From Bryobacterales bacterium (GTDB lineage: Bacteria; Acidobacteriota; Terriglobia; Bryobacterales; Bryobacteraceae), in NCBI GenBank assembly GCA_003132865.1, contig PKYZ01000427.1:1-18508 (forward strand): a stretch of 18,508 nucleotides of DNA, written 5' to 3'. The position numbers and the translations under genes are program-made. Position 1 is the first letter of the stretch, and each line of letters opens with the position of its first letter. Shown piece by piece: positions 6,724-14,118 of the stretch. The notes under the pieces were generated by a model that was not told the DNA's origin, did no database searches, and was given only the letters and a program-made list of their open reading frames with translations.

Positions 6724-8866
6724 GGTGCCCGACCCGCTTCTGGCGCCGGGCCACGTATTGGTGCGCCCGCTCTATTCGCTCATCAGCAGCGGCACCGAAA
6801 CCGCCAGCATCCATCAGGAAGGCGTCCTCAAGGAGGTCGCCGGTAATCCCTCTCACCTGCGCACAGTCTGGGACGCGATGATGGCGACCAGCCCTTTACG
6901 GACGTTGGCTGAAGTGCGCGCGAAGTTCGGCGAGTATGCGGTGCTGGGATACTCCGGCGCCGGGGTCGTCGCCGGAAAGGATTCGCGCGTCGAAGACCTC
7001 GAGACAGGCGGCCGCGTGGCATACGGCGGCGAAGGCACCGGCCACGGCGAAACCATTCTGGTGGGACGCAATCTGGTGGCGAAAGTGCCCGCGGAAGTCC
7101 CGTTCGAACACGCCTGCTTCGCTACCCTGGGCAGCATCGCCATGAACGCCGTCCGCACGGCCAACATCGGGCTGGGCGACGTGGTGGCGGTGATTGGCCT
7201 CGGGCTGGTGGGCCAGCTCGTCGCGCAACTCGTCAAGCTGCAGGGCGGTGTGGTGATGGCCATCGATCTCAAGCCTGAGCGGGTGGAATTGGCCCAGCGC
7301 CTGGGCGCGGACCACGCTCTTGGCGGAGGTGCGTCGCTGCGCTCGCAGGTGGGGGCGCTCACCGGCGGCCGGGGCGCCGATTGCGTGATTGTGGCCGCGG
7401 CGTCCAAGTCTCCCGCGCCCGCACAGCAGGCTCTCGAGATTTGCCGTGACCGCGGGCGCATAGTGATCGTAGGCGCGGTGGGTATGGAATTTCCTTGGAA
7501 TGAAATGTACCTGAAGGAAATCCAGCTCTTCATGTCCCGCGCTTACGGACCCGGCAGCTACGATCCGGCCTATGAGAAGCAGGGGCAGGACTATCCTTTT
7601 GCGTATGTGCGGTGGACGGAAAACCGCAATATGCAGGAGTTCCTGCGGCTGGCATCCTCGGGACGCATCTCGCTCGCCCCGCTCATCACCCACCAGTATC
7701 CGCTCGAAGAAGCCGCGCAAGCCTATCAAACCATTCTGGACCCCGCATCCGGCAGCCTGGCCGTGCTCTTGCGGTATCCGGCAGCGGACCAGAAGGACCC
7801 CATCCAGTCCTTCACACCGCGTTTTCGGGTGGAAGCGGCGGCGCCGGTCGAGGCCGCACCCGGAGAACTGCAGGTGGCTCTGGTGGGTGCGGGCAACCTG
7901 GCCAGATGGCACCATCTCCCAAACCTGAAGAAGATCCCGAAGGTGCATCTGCGCGCGGTGCACTCCGCCAGCGGTGCGCGCGGCAAGAGTTACGCGCGGC
8001 GCTTCGGCGCGGCTTACTGCTGCTCGGATTACGAAGAGATTCTGAAAGACGCGGCGGTTGACGTGGTCCTGATCGCTACTCGCAACCCGCAGCATGCCTC
8101 GCAGGCCTTGGCGGCCATCCAAGCCGGCAAGCACGTGTTCGTGGAAAAACCGATGGCGTTGACGGCGGAAGAGTGCCGCGAACTCTGTGCCGCGGTGGCG
8201 CGCACCGGCAAGCAGCTCACGGTCGGATTCAACCGCCGTTTTGCCCCGTTTTACCGCGAGCAGAAGAAGCACCTGGCCCGGCGTGCGGGGCCGGCGGTGG
8301 TGACGTGCCGGATCAATTCGCCCGGCATCTCCGGTTCGTATTGGATGGCCGATCCGGCGGCGGGTGGCGCCATTTTGGGCGAAGCCTGCCATTTTGTGGA
8401 CTTGATGTACTGGCTGCTCGCCTCCGAGCCGATGTCGGTTTCCGCCTATTCGCTGCCCGCGGGTCAGAAGGACCCGATCGGCGAAAACAACATGGTGGCC
8501 TGTTTCCGTTTTGCCGATGGCTCGATCGGAAATCTGACGTACACCACGGCCGGCAGCAAGACTTCGGGCGGCGAGCGCGTGGAGGTCTTCGCGCAAGGGC
8601 TGGGCGTGTTCACGGAAGACTTCAAGCGGCTCGGCGTCCGCACCAGTTCGCGCAGCGGCCGCTCCAGCATTTGGGCCGAAAAAGGCTACGCGCAGCAATT
8701 GGCGGCTTTTTTTGCCGCGATTCGGGAAGGCCGGCCGGCCGAGGTGACGGCTCTCGACGGCGCGCGCGCGACTATCGGCTGCTTGGCCATGCTGGAATCG
8801 GCGCGCACGCTGGCGCCGGTAACCATCGATCTTGAGGCTGCACTGGAGCCGAGTCCCACGGCATGA
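6677..8866 (+). CDS. Two-domain oxidoreductase: MDR (alcohol dehydrogenase-like) fused to Gfo/Idh/MocA
   Basis: This 729-residue protein joins two redox modules found in polysaccharide clusters. Residues 1-365 form a medium-chain dehydrogenase/reductase with GYSGAGVV and a nucleotide-binding GLGLVG at 174-179 followed by an acidic strand end (AIDLKPER). The spot where zinc MDRs carry the catalytic Cys reads SLISSGTET, so the usual zinc ligand is absent. Residues about 393-729 form a Gfo/Idh/MocA unit with LVGAGNLARWHH near 400 and the family hallmark VEKPMAL at 489-495 (Lys491 is the expected catalytic lysine). NAD(P)-dependent oxidation or epimerisation of a nucleotide sugar or glycoside is the likely job. 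The substrate is unknown. The start at ATG 6677 (MKQVLRKGLKDIVVDEVPDP) matches the usual family N-terminus, though no SD is visible. Its stop overlaps the next start (ATGA at 8863-8866), so the two genes are translationally coupled. Confidence 0.9.
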   Translation: MKQVLRKGLKDIVVDEVPDPLLAPGHVLVRPLYSLISSGTETASIHQEGVLKEVAGNPSHLRTVWDAMMATSPLRTLAEVRAKFGEYAVLGYSGAGVVAGKDSRVEDLETGGRVAYGGEGTGHGETILVGRNLVAKVPAEVPFEHACFATLGSIAMNAVRTANIGLGDVVAVIGLGLVGQLVAQLVKLQGGVVMAIDLKPERVELAQRLGADHALGGGASLRSQVGALTGGRGADCVIVAAASKSPAPAQQALEICRDRGRIVIVGAVGMEFPWNEMYLKEIQLFMSRAYGPGSYDPAYEKQGQDYPFAYVRWTENRNMQEFLRLASSGRISLAPLITHQYPLEEAAQAYQTILDPASGSLAVLLRYPAADQKDPIQSFTPRFRVEAAAPVEAAPGELQVALVGAGNLARWHHLPNLKKIPKVHLRAVHSASGARGKSYARRFGAAYCCSDYEEILKDAAVDVVLIATRNPQHASQALAAIQAGKHVFVEKPMALTAEECRELCAAVARTGKQLTVGFNRRFAPFYREQKKHLARRAGPAVVTCRINSPGISGSYWMADPAAGGAILGEACHFVDLMYWLLASEPMSVSAYSLPAGQKDPIGENNMVACFRFADGSIGNLTYTTAGSKTSGGERVEVFAQGLGVFTEDFKRLGVRTSSRSGRSSIWAEKGYAQQLAAFFAAIREGRPAEVTALDGARATIGCLAMLESARTLAPVTIDLEAALEPSPTA

Positions 8867-9912
8867 GGGTCCTCCAGATCGGGCCGTATCCTCCGCCGCA
8901 CGGCGGCGTGCAGACCAACCTGGTGGATATTCGCAATTACTTGCGGAAGCAAGGCTGCTCCTGCGAGGCGATCAACATCACGCGCCACCGCCGCGCAGAC
9001 GCCGATGGAGTCTACTACCCCAGCAATGCACTCGAGCTGGCGCGGCTTTTGCTCCGCCTGCGCTATGACGTGCTGCACCTGCATGTCGGCGGGCACCTCA
9101 GCGGACGCTTGCTGGCGCTGAGCTTGGTGTGTTGTCTGATGCCGGGCAGCAAAGCAGTCCTGAGCTTTCACTCCGGCGGCTACCCATCTTCTCCGGCGGG
9201 AAAAACCGCGGGACCGCGAACGCTGCGCGGCTGGGTCATGCGCCGATTCGACGGCGTGATCGCAGTGAACCGGGAAATTGCGGACCTGTTCGGAAGATTC
9301 GGAGTCTCAGCGGCGCGCGTGAGGCTGATTCCTCCGCACTCGGTTTCGCCGCCGGAAGAAGAAACAGCGCTGCCCGATGACCTGGCGCGCTTCTTCGTCG
9401 AGCGCCAGCCGCGTCTGATCACCGTGGGCCTGCTCGAGCCGGAATACGATCTGCCCATGCAAATCGATGTGATGGCGAATGTGCTGGAGCGCCATCCGAA
9501 CGCAGGCCTCGCGATTCTGGGCTCCGGCAGCCTGGAAGGCATGCTGGAGGAGCGGATTGCGAACAAGCCCTACCGCGATCGGATTCTGCTGTGTGGCGAC
9601 GTGGCTCACGAAGGCGCGCTACGCGCGATTGCCCGGAGCGATGTCGTCCTGCGCACCACGTTGTACGATGGCGATTCGGTCGCCGTGCGCGAAGCGCTGG
9701 CTTTGGGGACACCGGTAATCGCTACCGACAACGGAATGCGGCCAGCGGGCGTCCGCCTCATTCCGGCGCGAGAACCGGCGAAGCTGTTGGAAGCGATCGA
9801 GGCCGAGTTGGCGGCCGGCGGCGCGCACCCGCGCCCGGCAGCAGGCGGAGAAGAGAATTTGGAAGCCGTGGTCCGGTTCTACCGCGAGTTGCGCTCGGGC
9901 GCAAAGGCCTGA
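8863..9912 (+). CDS. GT4-type (GT-B fold) glycosyltransferase
   Basis: The 349-residue product has the GT-B layout of family GT4. The N-terminal domain opens with MRVLQIGPYPPPHGGVQTNL, where the GGVQ loop is the acceptor/donor glycine-rich turn, and continues through RYDVLHLHVGGH and LSFHSGGYP. The C-terminal donor domain has LITVGLLEPEYDLPMQID, AILGSGSLEGML, ILLCGDVAHEGALRAIARSDV and DGDSVAVREALALGTPVIATD. The usual E-x7-E retaining motif appears as Asp269-x7-Glu277, a variant seen in some GT4 members. No membrane segment, so it is a cytoplasmic or membrane-associated enzyme adding a sugar to a lipid-linked chain. Coupling to the two-domain oxidoreductase by a 4-base overlap suggests that the sugar made by one is used by the other. 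Donor and acceptor cannot be read from sequence. Confidence 0.9.
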   Translation: MRVLQIGPYPPPHGGVQTNLVDIRNYLRKQGCSCEAINITRHRRADADGVYYPSNALELARLLLRLRYDVLHLHVGGHLSGRLLALSLVCCLMPGSKAVLSFHSGGYPSSPAGKTAGPRTLRGWVMRRFDGVIAVNREIADLFGRFGVSAARVRLIPPHSVSPPEEETALPDDLARFFVERQPRLITVGLLEPEYDLPMQIDVMANVLERHPNAGLAILGSGSLEGMLEERIANKPYRDRILLCGDVAHEGALRAIARSDVVLRTTLYDGDSVAVREALALGTPVIATDNGMRPAGVRLIPAREPAKLLEAIEAELAAGGAHPRPAAGGEENLEAVVRFYRELRSGAKA

Positions 9913-10075
9913 CACCCCTCACCTGCCGGTATCCTGCCGTCAATCATGTCTTCATGCCGCGCGACCCTGGCTTGATGACAACCGCCGAGCGGGAGGAAGC
10001 GCGGATGGACCATGCGGAACTCCGGCACACCCTGGGACAAAGGGCCCGGCTTGAACGCCTGAGTGCTCGCCGCGC

Positions 10076-11152
10076 TTATCCCAGCGCGTACCGCACCAGC
10101 GCCTCGGCTCCGCGAATCCAGTTGAAGATATCGCCGAGCGTCGCGCGGGCGTCGCGCCGCGGCCGCCAGCCGTTCACCGCCGTCAGCCGCCGGTGGTCGG
10201 TCAGATAAATGCGCACGTCGGCGGGACGCGTTTCGGCCACCGGCGCAATCGACAACCGGTTGCCCGTGATCTCCTCGCATAACCGCGTGGTCTCCTGTAG
10301 CGACAGGCTGAAAGCCAGCCCGCCACCCACATTAAACAGGCGCCCCTGATAGGTTTCGAAATCGCCGATCTGTTCCAGCAGCAACTCGCAGAAATCGTCG
10401 ACGTGCAGGAAGTCCCGCACCTGCCGGCCGCTGCCGTCGAATCCGATGTAGGAAAGATTCCGGCGGAAATAATGCGCGGCCATCCAAAGCGCGATGACGC
10501 CCTGGTCGGATTTGGCCATCTGCCAAGGTCCGGTCAGCACACCGCAGCGGTCGATCAGGTAGCGGATCCCATAGGCATCGGCATACTCGGCCACCATCAA
10601 TTCTCCGGCCAGCTTCGTCATCCCGTAGAGTGAGCGCGGCCCGTCCAGTGGAAAATCCTCACTTACGCCCAGACCCGATGCGCCGGCCACGGTCTGCTCC
10701 ACGGAAAGGTGGAAACGCTCCGGCCCTTCCTCGTAAGACAGATCGTTCAAGCGCCGGTAAGGATAGACGCGGCTCGTCGAGATGAAAACAAAATCGGCGT
10801 GGACGCGCCGCGCCAACTCCAAACAGTGATAGCAGCCGGTCAGATTGGTGTCGATCAAGTACTCCGGCGATCCGCCATAGCCGGCCTGCGCGGACGGTTC
10901 CGCCGAGCACTCCACGATCAGATCCGGAGGTTCCGGCAGGCCGGTCAGATCGGCCAGCGAGCGGATATCGCCATGCGCAAACACCACACCCGCATCGCGC
11001 AGCCGGCTAAGGTTGAGTTCCGACCCGCGGCGATGCAGGTTGTCGAAAGCCGTCACTTGCGCCTGTGGACGGCTTCTTTTGAGGGCCAGCGCGACACTCG
11101 ATCCCACGAAACCGGCGCCCCCAGTAACCAGGATGAGCCGATGGATAGGCAT
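10076..11152 (-). CDS. NAD-dependent nucleotide-sugar epimerase/dehydratase (CDP-paratose 2-epimerase-like)
   Basis: This is an extended short-chain dehydrogenase of 358 residues. The NAD-binding motif is TGGAGFVG at 10-17, with an acidic residue after the second strand (AFDNLHRRGSELN) pointing to NAD. The catalytic set is ISTSRVY at 124-130 and Tyr176-x3-Lys180 in LYGMTKLAGE. GRQVRDFLHVDDFCELL and FNVGGG complete the sugar-binding half. The wording IDRCGVLTGPWQMAKSDQGV and the RRGSELNL segment most resemble CDP-paratose/tyvelose 2-epimerase-like enzymes, but a UDP- or GDP-sugar substrate is equally possible. The start ATG at 11152 directly precedes the SDR motif. It is convergent with the GT4 gene (163 bases apart; no strong terminator hairpin seen) and divergent from the deacetylase. 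In context it supplies a rare sugar for the polysaccharide. Confidence 0.88.
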   Translation of the reverse strand: MPIHRLILVTGGAGFVGSSVALALKRSRPQAQVTAFDNLHRRGSELNLSRLRDAGVVFAHGDIRSLADLTGLPEPPDLIVECSAEPSAQAGYGGSPEYLIDTNLTGCYHCLELARRVHADFVFISTSRVYPYRRLNDLSYEEGPERFHLSVEQTVAGASGLGVSEDFPLDGPRSLYGMTKLAGELMVAEYADAYGIRYLIDRCGVLTGPWQMAKSDQGVIALWMAAHYFRRNLSYIGFDGSGRQVRDFLHVDDFCELLLEQIGDFETYQGRLFNVGGGLAFSLSLQETTRLCEEITGNRLSIAPVAETRPADVRIYLTDHRRLTAVNGWRPRRDARATLGDIFNWIRGAEALVRYALG

Positions 11153-11158
11153 ATTCAG

Positions 11159-11241
11159 TCAATGTAGCAAGTGGGACAGGCCTCCTGGCCTGTCCATCGG
11201 GGATCGGTTTGCGCGAGCCTTTTTGAAACCCGCTACATTGA
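11159..11241. repeat. 83-bp palindromic element with 10-bp terminal inverted repeats (REP/MITE-like)
   Basis: TCAATGTAGC at 11159-11168 is repeated in perfect inverted form, GCTACATTGA, at 11232-11241. Between them lies a second perfect palindrome (11174-11195). No coding frame is present. The ends bracket almost the entire gap between two divergent genes. Perfect terminal repeats around a hairpin suggest a small non-autonomous mobile or REP-like repeat. I recall phrases of the form GGGACAGGC...GCCTGTCC recurring between genes in acidobacterial genomes, but only one copy lies in this window. A cruciform operator for both genes is the alternative. Confidence 0.6.
11174..11195. promoter_or_regulatory. 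Perfect 9-bp inverted repeat hairpin (GGACAGGCC / 4-base loop / GGCCTGTCC)
   Basis: The left arm is 11174-11182, the loop TCCT is 11183-11186, and the right arm is 11187-11195. All nine pairs match and seven are G-C. It starts about 22 bases upstream of the epimerase ATG on one side and ends 73 bases before the deacetylase start on the other. It could be a dyad operator, a cruciform or the internal hairpin of the surrounding repeat. It lacks a following T-run in either direction, so a classical terminator is unlikely, although TTTTT occurs at 11220-11224. Confidence 0.55.
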
Positions 11242-11268
11242 TCCATCATGGGTAAAGGATAGATTGTC

Positions 11269-12234
11269 TTGCCGAGCCTGCTGAAGTCCGCCGCCGCAAC
11301 CGCTTTCCACCACGCGGGCGGCCTCGCGGCTGTGCGATGGCTCAACCGCCAGGGTCTCCGCATTTTGATGTACCATCGCTTTTCCGATCGTGCTGCCTTG
11401 GCCCGCCAGTGCGCTCACATTCGCAAGTACTACCAGCCGGTTTCGATGGCCATTGTCTCCGAGTGGCTGCACGCCGGGCGTAGCTTGCCGCCGTATGCCC
11501 TGGCAGTCACGGTGGATGACGGCTACAGCGATTTCCAGGAAGCGGGTTATCCCGTCTTTGCCGAGTATGGAATTCCGGTCACGGTTTTCCTGGTAACCGA
11601 TTTCCTGGACGGCAAGTCGTGGCTGTGGTTTGACCGCGTGGTGTACGCGTTCGGGCAAGCGAAAGTTTCCGAGGCGTCCATCGAGATGCCCGGCGGAAAC
11701 GTATTGCACTTCAAGCTGGATTCCGCGGCTTCCTGCTGCGCCGCGGGCCGGCGTTTGGCCGATCTTGCAGTGGCCTTGAGCCCCGCGAACCGCCGCGAAC
11801 TGGTCGGCGAGTTGCCGCGGTTGCTGAAAGCGGAGATGCCGCAACAGGCACCGCCCGAATACGGGCCGCTATCCTGGGACGCCGTCCGCTTGCTGGCGGC
11901 ATCCAGCGTGGAGTTCGGCGCGCATACTAAGACTCATCCGATTCTGTCGGCGCTGACCGATCCGGAAGAGTTGCGGGAAGAGATTGCTGGTTCGAAGGCG
12001 CGCATCGAGGCCGAACTGGATCGGCCTGTCCTGCATTTCTGCTACCCCAACGGCAAAATGCGGGATATCGGGCCGGCGGCGGAGGAGGCTGTACGGGCCG
12101 CCGGCATGCGGACGGCGGTGACGGCTGAGCCGGGCCTGAACCAGATCGACCAGGACGCTTTCCTTTTGCGCCGCATCGGCGCCGATCCGAGTCACCAGGA
12201 GATGTATTTCGCGCGAAGTCTCGCCGGCCTGTAA
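11269..12234 (+). CDS. Polysaccharide deacetylase (NodB/CE4 family)
   Basis: CE4 enzymes remove N- or O-acetyl groups from polysaccharides with a metal held by one Asp and two His. The 321-residue product shows ILMYHRF near 32-38, motif 1 TVDDGYSDF with Asp83-Asp84, motif 2 HTKTHP with His219 and His223, and motif 3 FCYPNGK. The distance from motif 1 to motif 2 is about 135 residues, longer than in small CE4 enzymes, owing to a helical insert (about 115-205); this type is common in exopolysaccharide loci. There is no clear signal peptide, so it may act inside the cell on lipid-linked chains. The start is TTG at 11269, chosen because AAAGGA at 11254-11259 gives a good ribosome site; the ATG at 11248 hits a stop after four codons. 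It converges with the acyltransferase gene, with only 4 bases between stops. Confidence 0.88.
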   Translation: MPSLLKSAAATAFHHAGGLAAVRWLNRQGLRILMYHRFSDRAALARQCAHIRKYYQPVSMAIVSEWLHAGRSLPPYALAVTVDDGYSDFQEAGYPVFAEYGIPVTVFLVTDFLDGKSWLWFDRVVYAFGQAKVSEASIEMPGGNVLHFKLDSAASCCAAGRRLADLAVALSPANRRELVGELPRLLKAEMPQQAPPEYGPLSWDAVRLLAASSVEFGAHTKTHPILSALTDPEELREEIAGSKARIEAELDRPVLHFCYPNGKMRDIGPAAEEAVRAAGMRTAVTAEPGLNQIDQDAFLLRRIGADPSHQEMYFARSLAGL

Positions 12235-12238
12235 TTCC

Positions 12239-13228
12239 TTACCCGCTGTCGCCGCTCCAATAATACCCGTCGTTCTCCAATAAACTAACGGCAAGATCGT
12301 TCCGGTCTCCCAGCAGGCGGCCCGGGTCCAGAACAAACACCGGTTCAGCATGCGTACGCCGGTAGCCCGCTTGCGGGAGGGCGCCGGTTTCGAGCGGCGA
12401 GGAAGCCGCAACCGTAACCTCGGTAATGTAGGGGTCCGTGCGAGCGACTGCCGTTGCCGCGGCGTAAGCCTCCGCCCATCCCTGCCGGTCCGGCGAACGA
12501 ATCCACAGATCCGCGATGCGGCACTGGCAACCTACCCGGCTCAACAGGAAGTATCCAACCGGTGTGTGCTCGCGCTCCAACAGATACGCATCCATTTTGG
12601 CCGCGGGGCAAGCCAGATAATAATTGAGCGATTCGGGAGTGCGCGCGCAAACCACCTGCTGCGTAACCGACGGATCGGGAAACACCTCCGCCGGAATGCC
12701 TTCGAAGCTTGTCACACGCTGCGCCGTCAGAGCGTGCCCGGCGTCTCGTGCCGCCCGCCCCAACTCGCGATAGTCCCGCGCCAATCGCAGCGGCGATTTC
12801 CAGTCCCTTTGATGGGTTTGCCGGAAGTGATGCCAGGGCCGCAGCACGCGCGTGTAGCTGTGTCTCTCGGCCCGCACCTGAAAGCCTATCTTCGGCAGCA
12901 CTTGGCTGGCGTCGCCGGTCCCGCCGATATTGATCATCGTGCCAGTCAGGCCCTGTATGTGCCGGTAGAGCATGATGCCGGCCCCAGGCACGGCTTTGCT
13001 GGCCGCCCAATCGATGACGTCACAACTGGCGACCGTTCCCGATCCGGTCAGGAAGCGGCACGGAACCAGGCAGCCGAAAGCCGCTATTTCGCCTTTGTAC
13101 CGTAGCGCGTAGCCGCGGCCGCCTTCCCAGAATGGATGCGGGGCGAAGCACTTCCACCGCAGCACGTCCGCCTGGAACATGCGGTGGCTCTCGCTCACGC
13201 TGAAAACGGTCCGCAGGAAGCGCATCAC
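12239..13228 (-). CDS. GNAT-like acyltransferase
   Basis: The 329-residue product reads as a GNAT/FemAB-like N-acyltransferase. The N-terminal half has LRTVFSVSES...WKCFAPHPFWEGGRGYALRYKGEIAAFGCLVPCRF, a layout I know from acetyltransferases of surface-polysaccharide loci, with MINIGGTGDASQVLPKIGFQ as the acyl-donor-side segment. A second half (MDAYLLEREHTPVGYFLLSRVG to LPQAGYRR) looks like a second GNAT unit. GTG at 13228 is followed by ATG at 13225. The frame is open further upstream and residues such as SPVAESELGD resemble a natural N-terminus, so a CTG start at 13264, overlapping the ACP stop, is possible. It is last in the FkbH-ACP operon, 32 bases after the ACP, and plausibly moves the ACP-bound acyl group to a sugar. 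That role is inferred from position. Confidence 0.72.
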   Translation of the reverse strand: MMRFLRTVFSVSESHRMFQADVLRWKCFAPHPFWEGGRGYALRYKGEIAAFGCLVPCRFLTGSGTVASCDVIDWAASKAVPGAGIMLYRHIQGLTGTMINIGGTGDASQVLPKIGFQVRAERHSYTRVLRPWHHFRQTHQRDWKSPLRLARDYRELGRAARDAGHALTAQRVTSFEGIPAEVFPDPSVTQQVVCARTPESLNYYLACPAAKMDAYLLEREHTPVGYFLLSRVGCQCRIADLWIRSPDRQGWAEAYAAATAVARTDPYITEVTVAASSPLETGALPQAGYRRTHAEPVFVLDPGRLLGDRNDLAVSLLENDGYYWSGDSG

Positions 13229-13260
13229 ATCGCCAAGCTCGGACTCGGCTACCGGCGAGA

Positions 13261-13503
13261 TCAGCGCGCCACCCCCTTCGAAGCCAGCACCGCCTTGAGC
13301 TTTTCGACGCTGGTGCTCTCGACCGTTTCCTCGATCGTGAACTTAACGCCGAACTCCTCCTCGCAGCCCATCATGAGCTTGACGTGCGCCAGGCTGTCCC
13401 ACTGCGGCATGGTTTCCGGCGAAAGCGAATCGGACAGGGTCAGCTTGTCGTTCTCAAAAGCTTCCCGGAAAATCTGTTGCAGGCGTCGATCGATCAGAGT
13501 CAC
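13261..13503 (-). CDS. Acyl carrier protein paired with FkbH
   Basis: This 80-residue protein has the acyl carrier fold and length. Helix I is RRLQQIFREAF; the phosphopantetheine site is Asp36-Ser37-Leu38 in QWDSLAHVKL; helix III region is EEEFGVKFTIEETVES; and the last helix is SVEKLKAVLASKG. Ser37 should carry the 4'-phosphopantetheine arm. ACPs of this type work next to FkbH-like proteins, which load them with a three-carbon acyl unit. Here the FkbH gene lies upstream in the same operon but is separated by two ATPase-system genes. The GTG start at 13503 is fixed by a very strong Shine-Dalgarno site just upstream. The GNAT gene follows closely. Confidence 0.9.
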   Translation of the reverse strand: MTLIDRRLQQIFREAFENDKLTLSDSLSPETMPQWDSLAHVKLMMGCEEEFGVKFTIEETVESTSVEKLKAVLASKGVAR

Positions 13504-13506
13504 GGT

Positions 13507-13515
13507 TCTCCTCCT
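13507..13515 (-). promoter_or_regulatory. Strong Shine-Dalgarno site deciding the ACP GTG start
   Basis: On the - strand the bases AGGAGGAGA sit three bases ahead of GTG 13503, giving the best anti-16S match seen in the window. They begin directly after the TAA (13518-13516) of the preceding gene. Most other genes here have weak or no such site, so high ACP translation relative to its operon partners is likely. Confidence 0.75.
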
Positions 13516-14118
13516 TTAAACCGTAATCGCGAGAGAACAGAAACGTTCGATCTCGCGACACATTTTGTCGAAGGACGGCGCTCGCCTAGCGGCATTGAGA
13601 TCGAACTTGCTCGCCAGCGAAGGTTGGTCGATGGTCTCCGAGTACCTTCTACCCGGAGGCATCGCCTGCTGCAGCCACCCTTTGGCGTCGCGGATGGATT
13701 CCGGGTCGGCTGGCGCTACTAAATCTGTCCTCAACCCTGAGTGGCTGGCTATCGATTCGGCAGCGGCTATGAACCAACTCTCGACCTCACTTTTTGCGAG
13801 TACCACTCCGACTGGCCACCGGCCGCCGGCAGCGTGCGTGGCCCGATCCAAGAGCACCGGCGCCAGCTCTTTCGGACAGTCGTCGTCGCTGTCGATGACA
13901 ATCAGCACTACGCCAGGTGAGCGAAGTCCCCTGCCAGCAAGTTCCACGGCTCTCTCCAATTCACCCAGCAACACCAGCTTGCTCCTGGTGACTTTAAACG
14001 GACGCACGTCCGCGTATACATCCGGATTCACAAACTTTACAAGGCGTTTTAGCAACACGGGTGCCGCGTTGAAATCCCCCTGACCTTCCACTATGCAGGC
14101 GACATATAGCGGCACCAT
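13516..14118 (-). CDS. DUF4276-like (TOPRIM-like) protein, partner of the AAA ATPase
   Basis: The 200-residue product fits the DUF4276 family, which resembles TOPRIM metal-binding domains. Visible motifs are an N-terminal strand then EGQGD at 11-15, a strand ending in VIDSDDDCP (Asp76, Asp78-80), and AKSEVESWFIAAAESI at 108-122, the family's E-x-E-[SA]-W-[FL] block. These acidic groups are those expected to bind Mg2+ in a nuclease or related phosphotransfer site. Such proteins usually follow an AAA ATPase, as here: the ATPase stop TAA touches this ATG with no spacer, so translation is coupled. Together they resemble an OLD-family nuclease split into two chains. The role is unproven; defence or DNA repair are the usual guesses. 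GC is lower than in the flanking metabolic genes. Confidence 0.75.
   Translation of the reverse strand: MVPLYVACIVEGQGDFNAAPVLLKRLVKFVNPDVYADVRPFKVTRSKLVLLGELERAVELAGRGLRSPGVVLIVIDSDDDCPKELAPVLLDRATHAAGGRWPVGVVLAKSEVESWFIAAAESIASHSGLRTDLVAPADPESIRDAKGWLQQAMPPGRRYSETIDQPSLASKFDLNAARRAPSFDKMCREIERFCSLAITV

Noticed and set aside
6896..8698. 600-residue open frame on - strand opposite the two-domain oxidoreductase
   Set aside because: It is the complement of a gene with clear family motifs; the translation is Arg/His/Ala rich without recognisable domains.
9591..10208. 205-residue + strand frame bridging the GT4 end and epimerase end
   Set aside because: It overlaps both well-supported genes and shows no domain; the 163-base gap itself holds no convincing gene.
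11220..11224. T-run after the palindrome as a terminator
   Set aside because: The run is about 25 bases past the hairpin and lies upstream of the deacetylase start, not after a gene end.
12350..13105. 251-residue + strand frame opposite the GNAT gene
   Set aside because: No motif and mirror-type composition, while the - strand frame has GNAT-like features.
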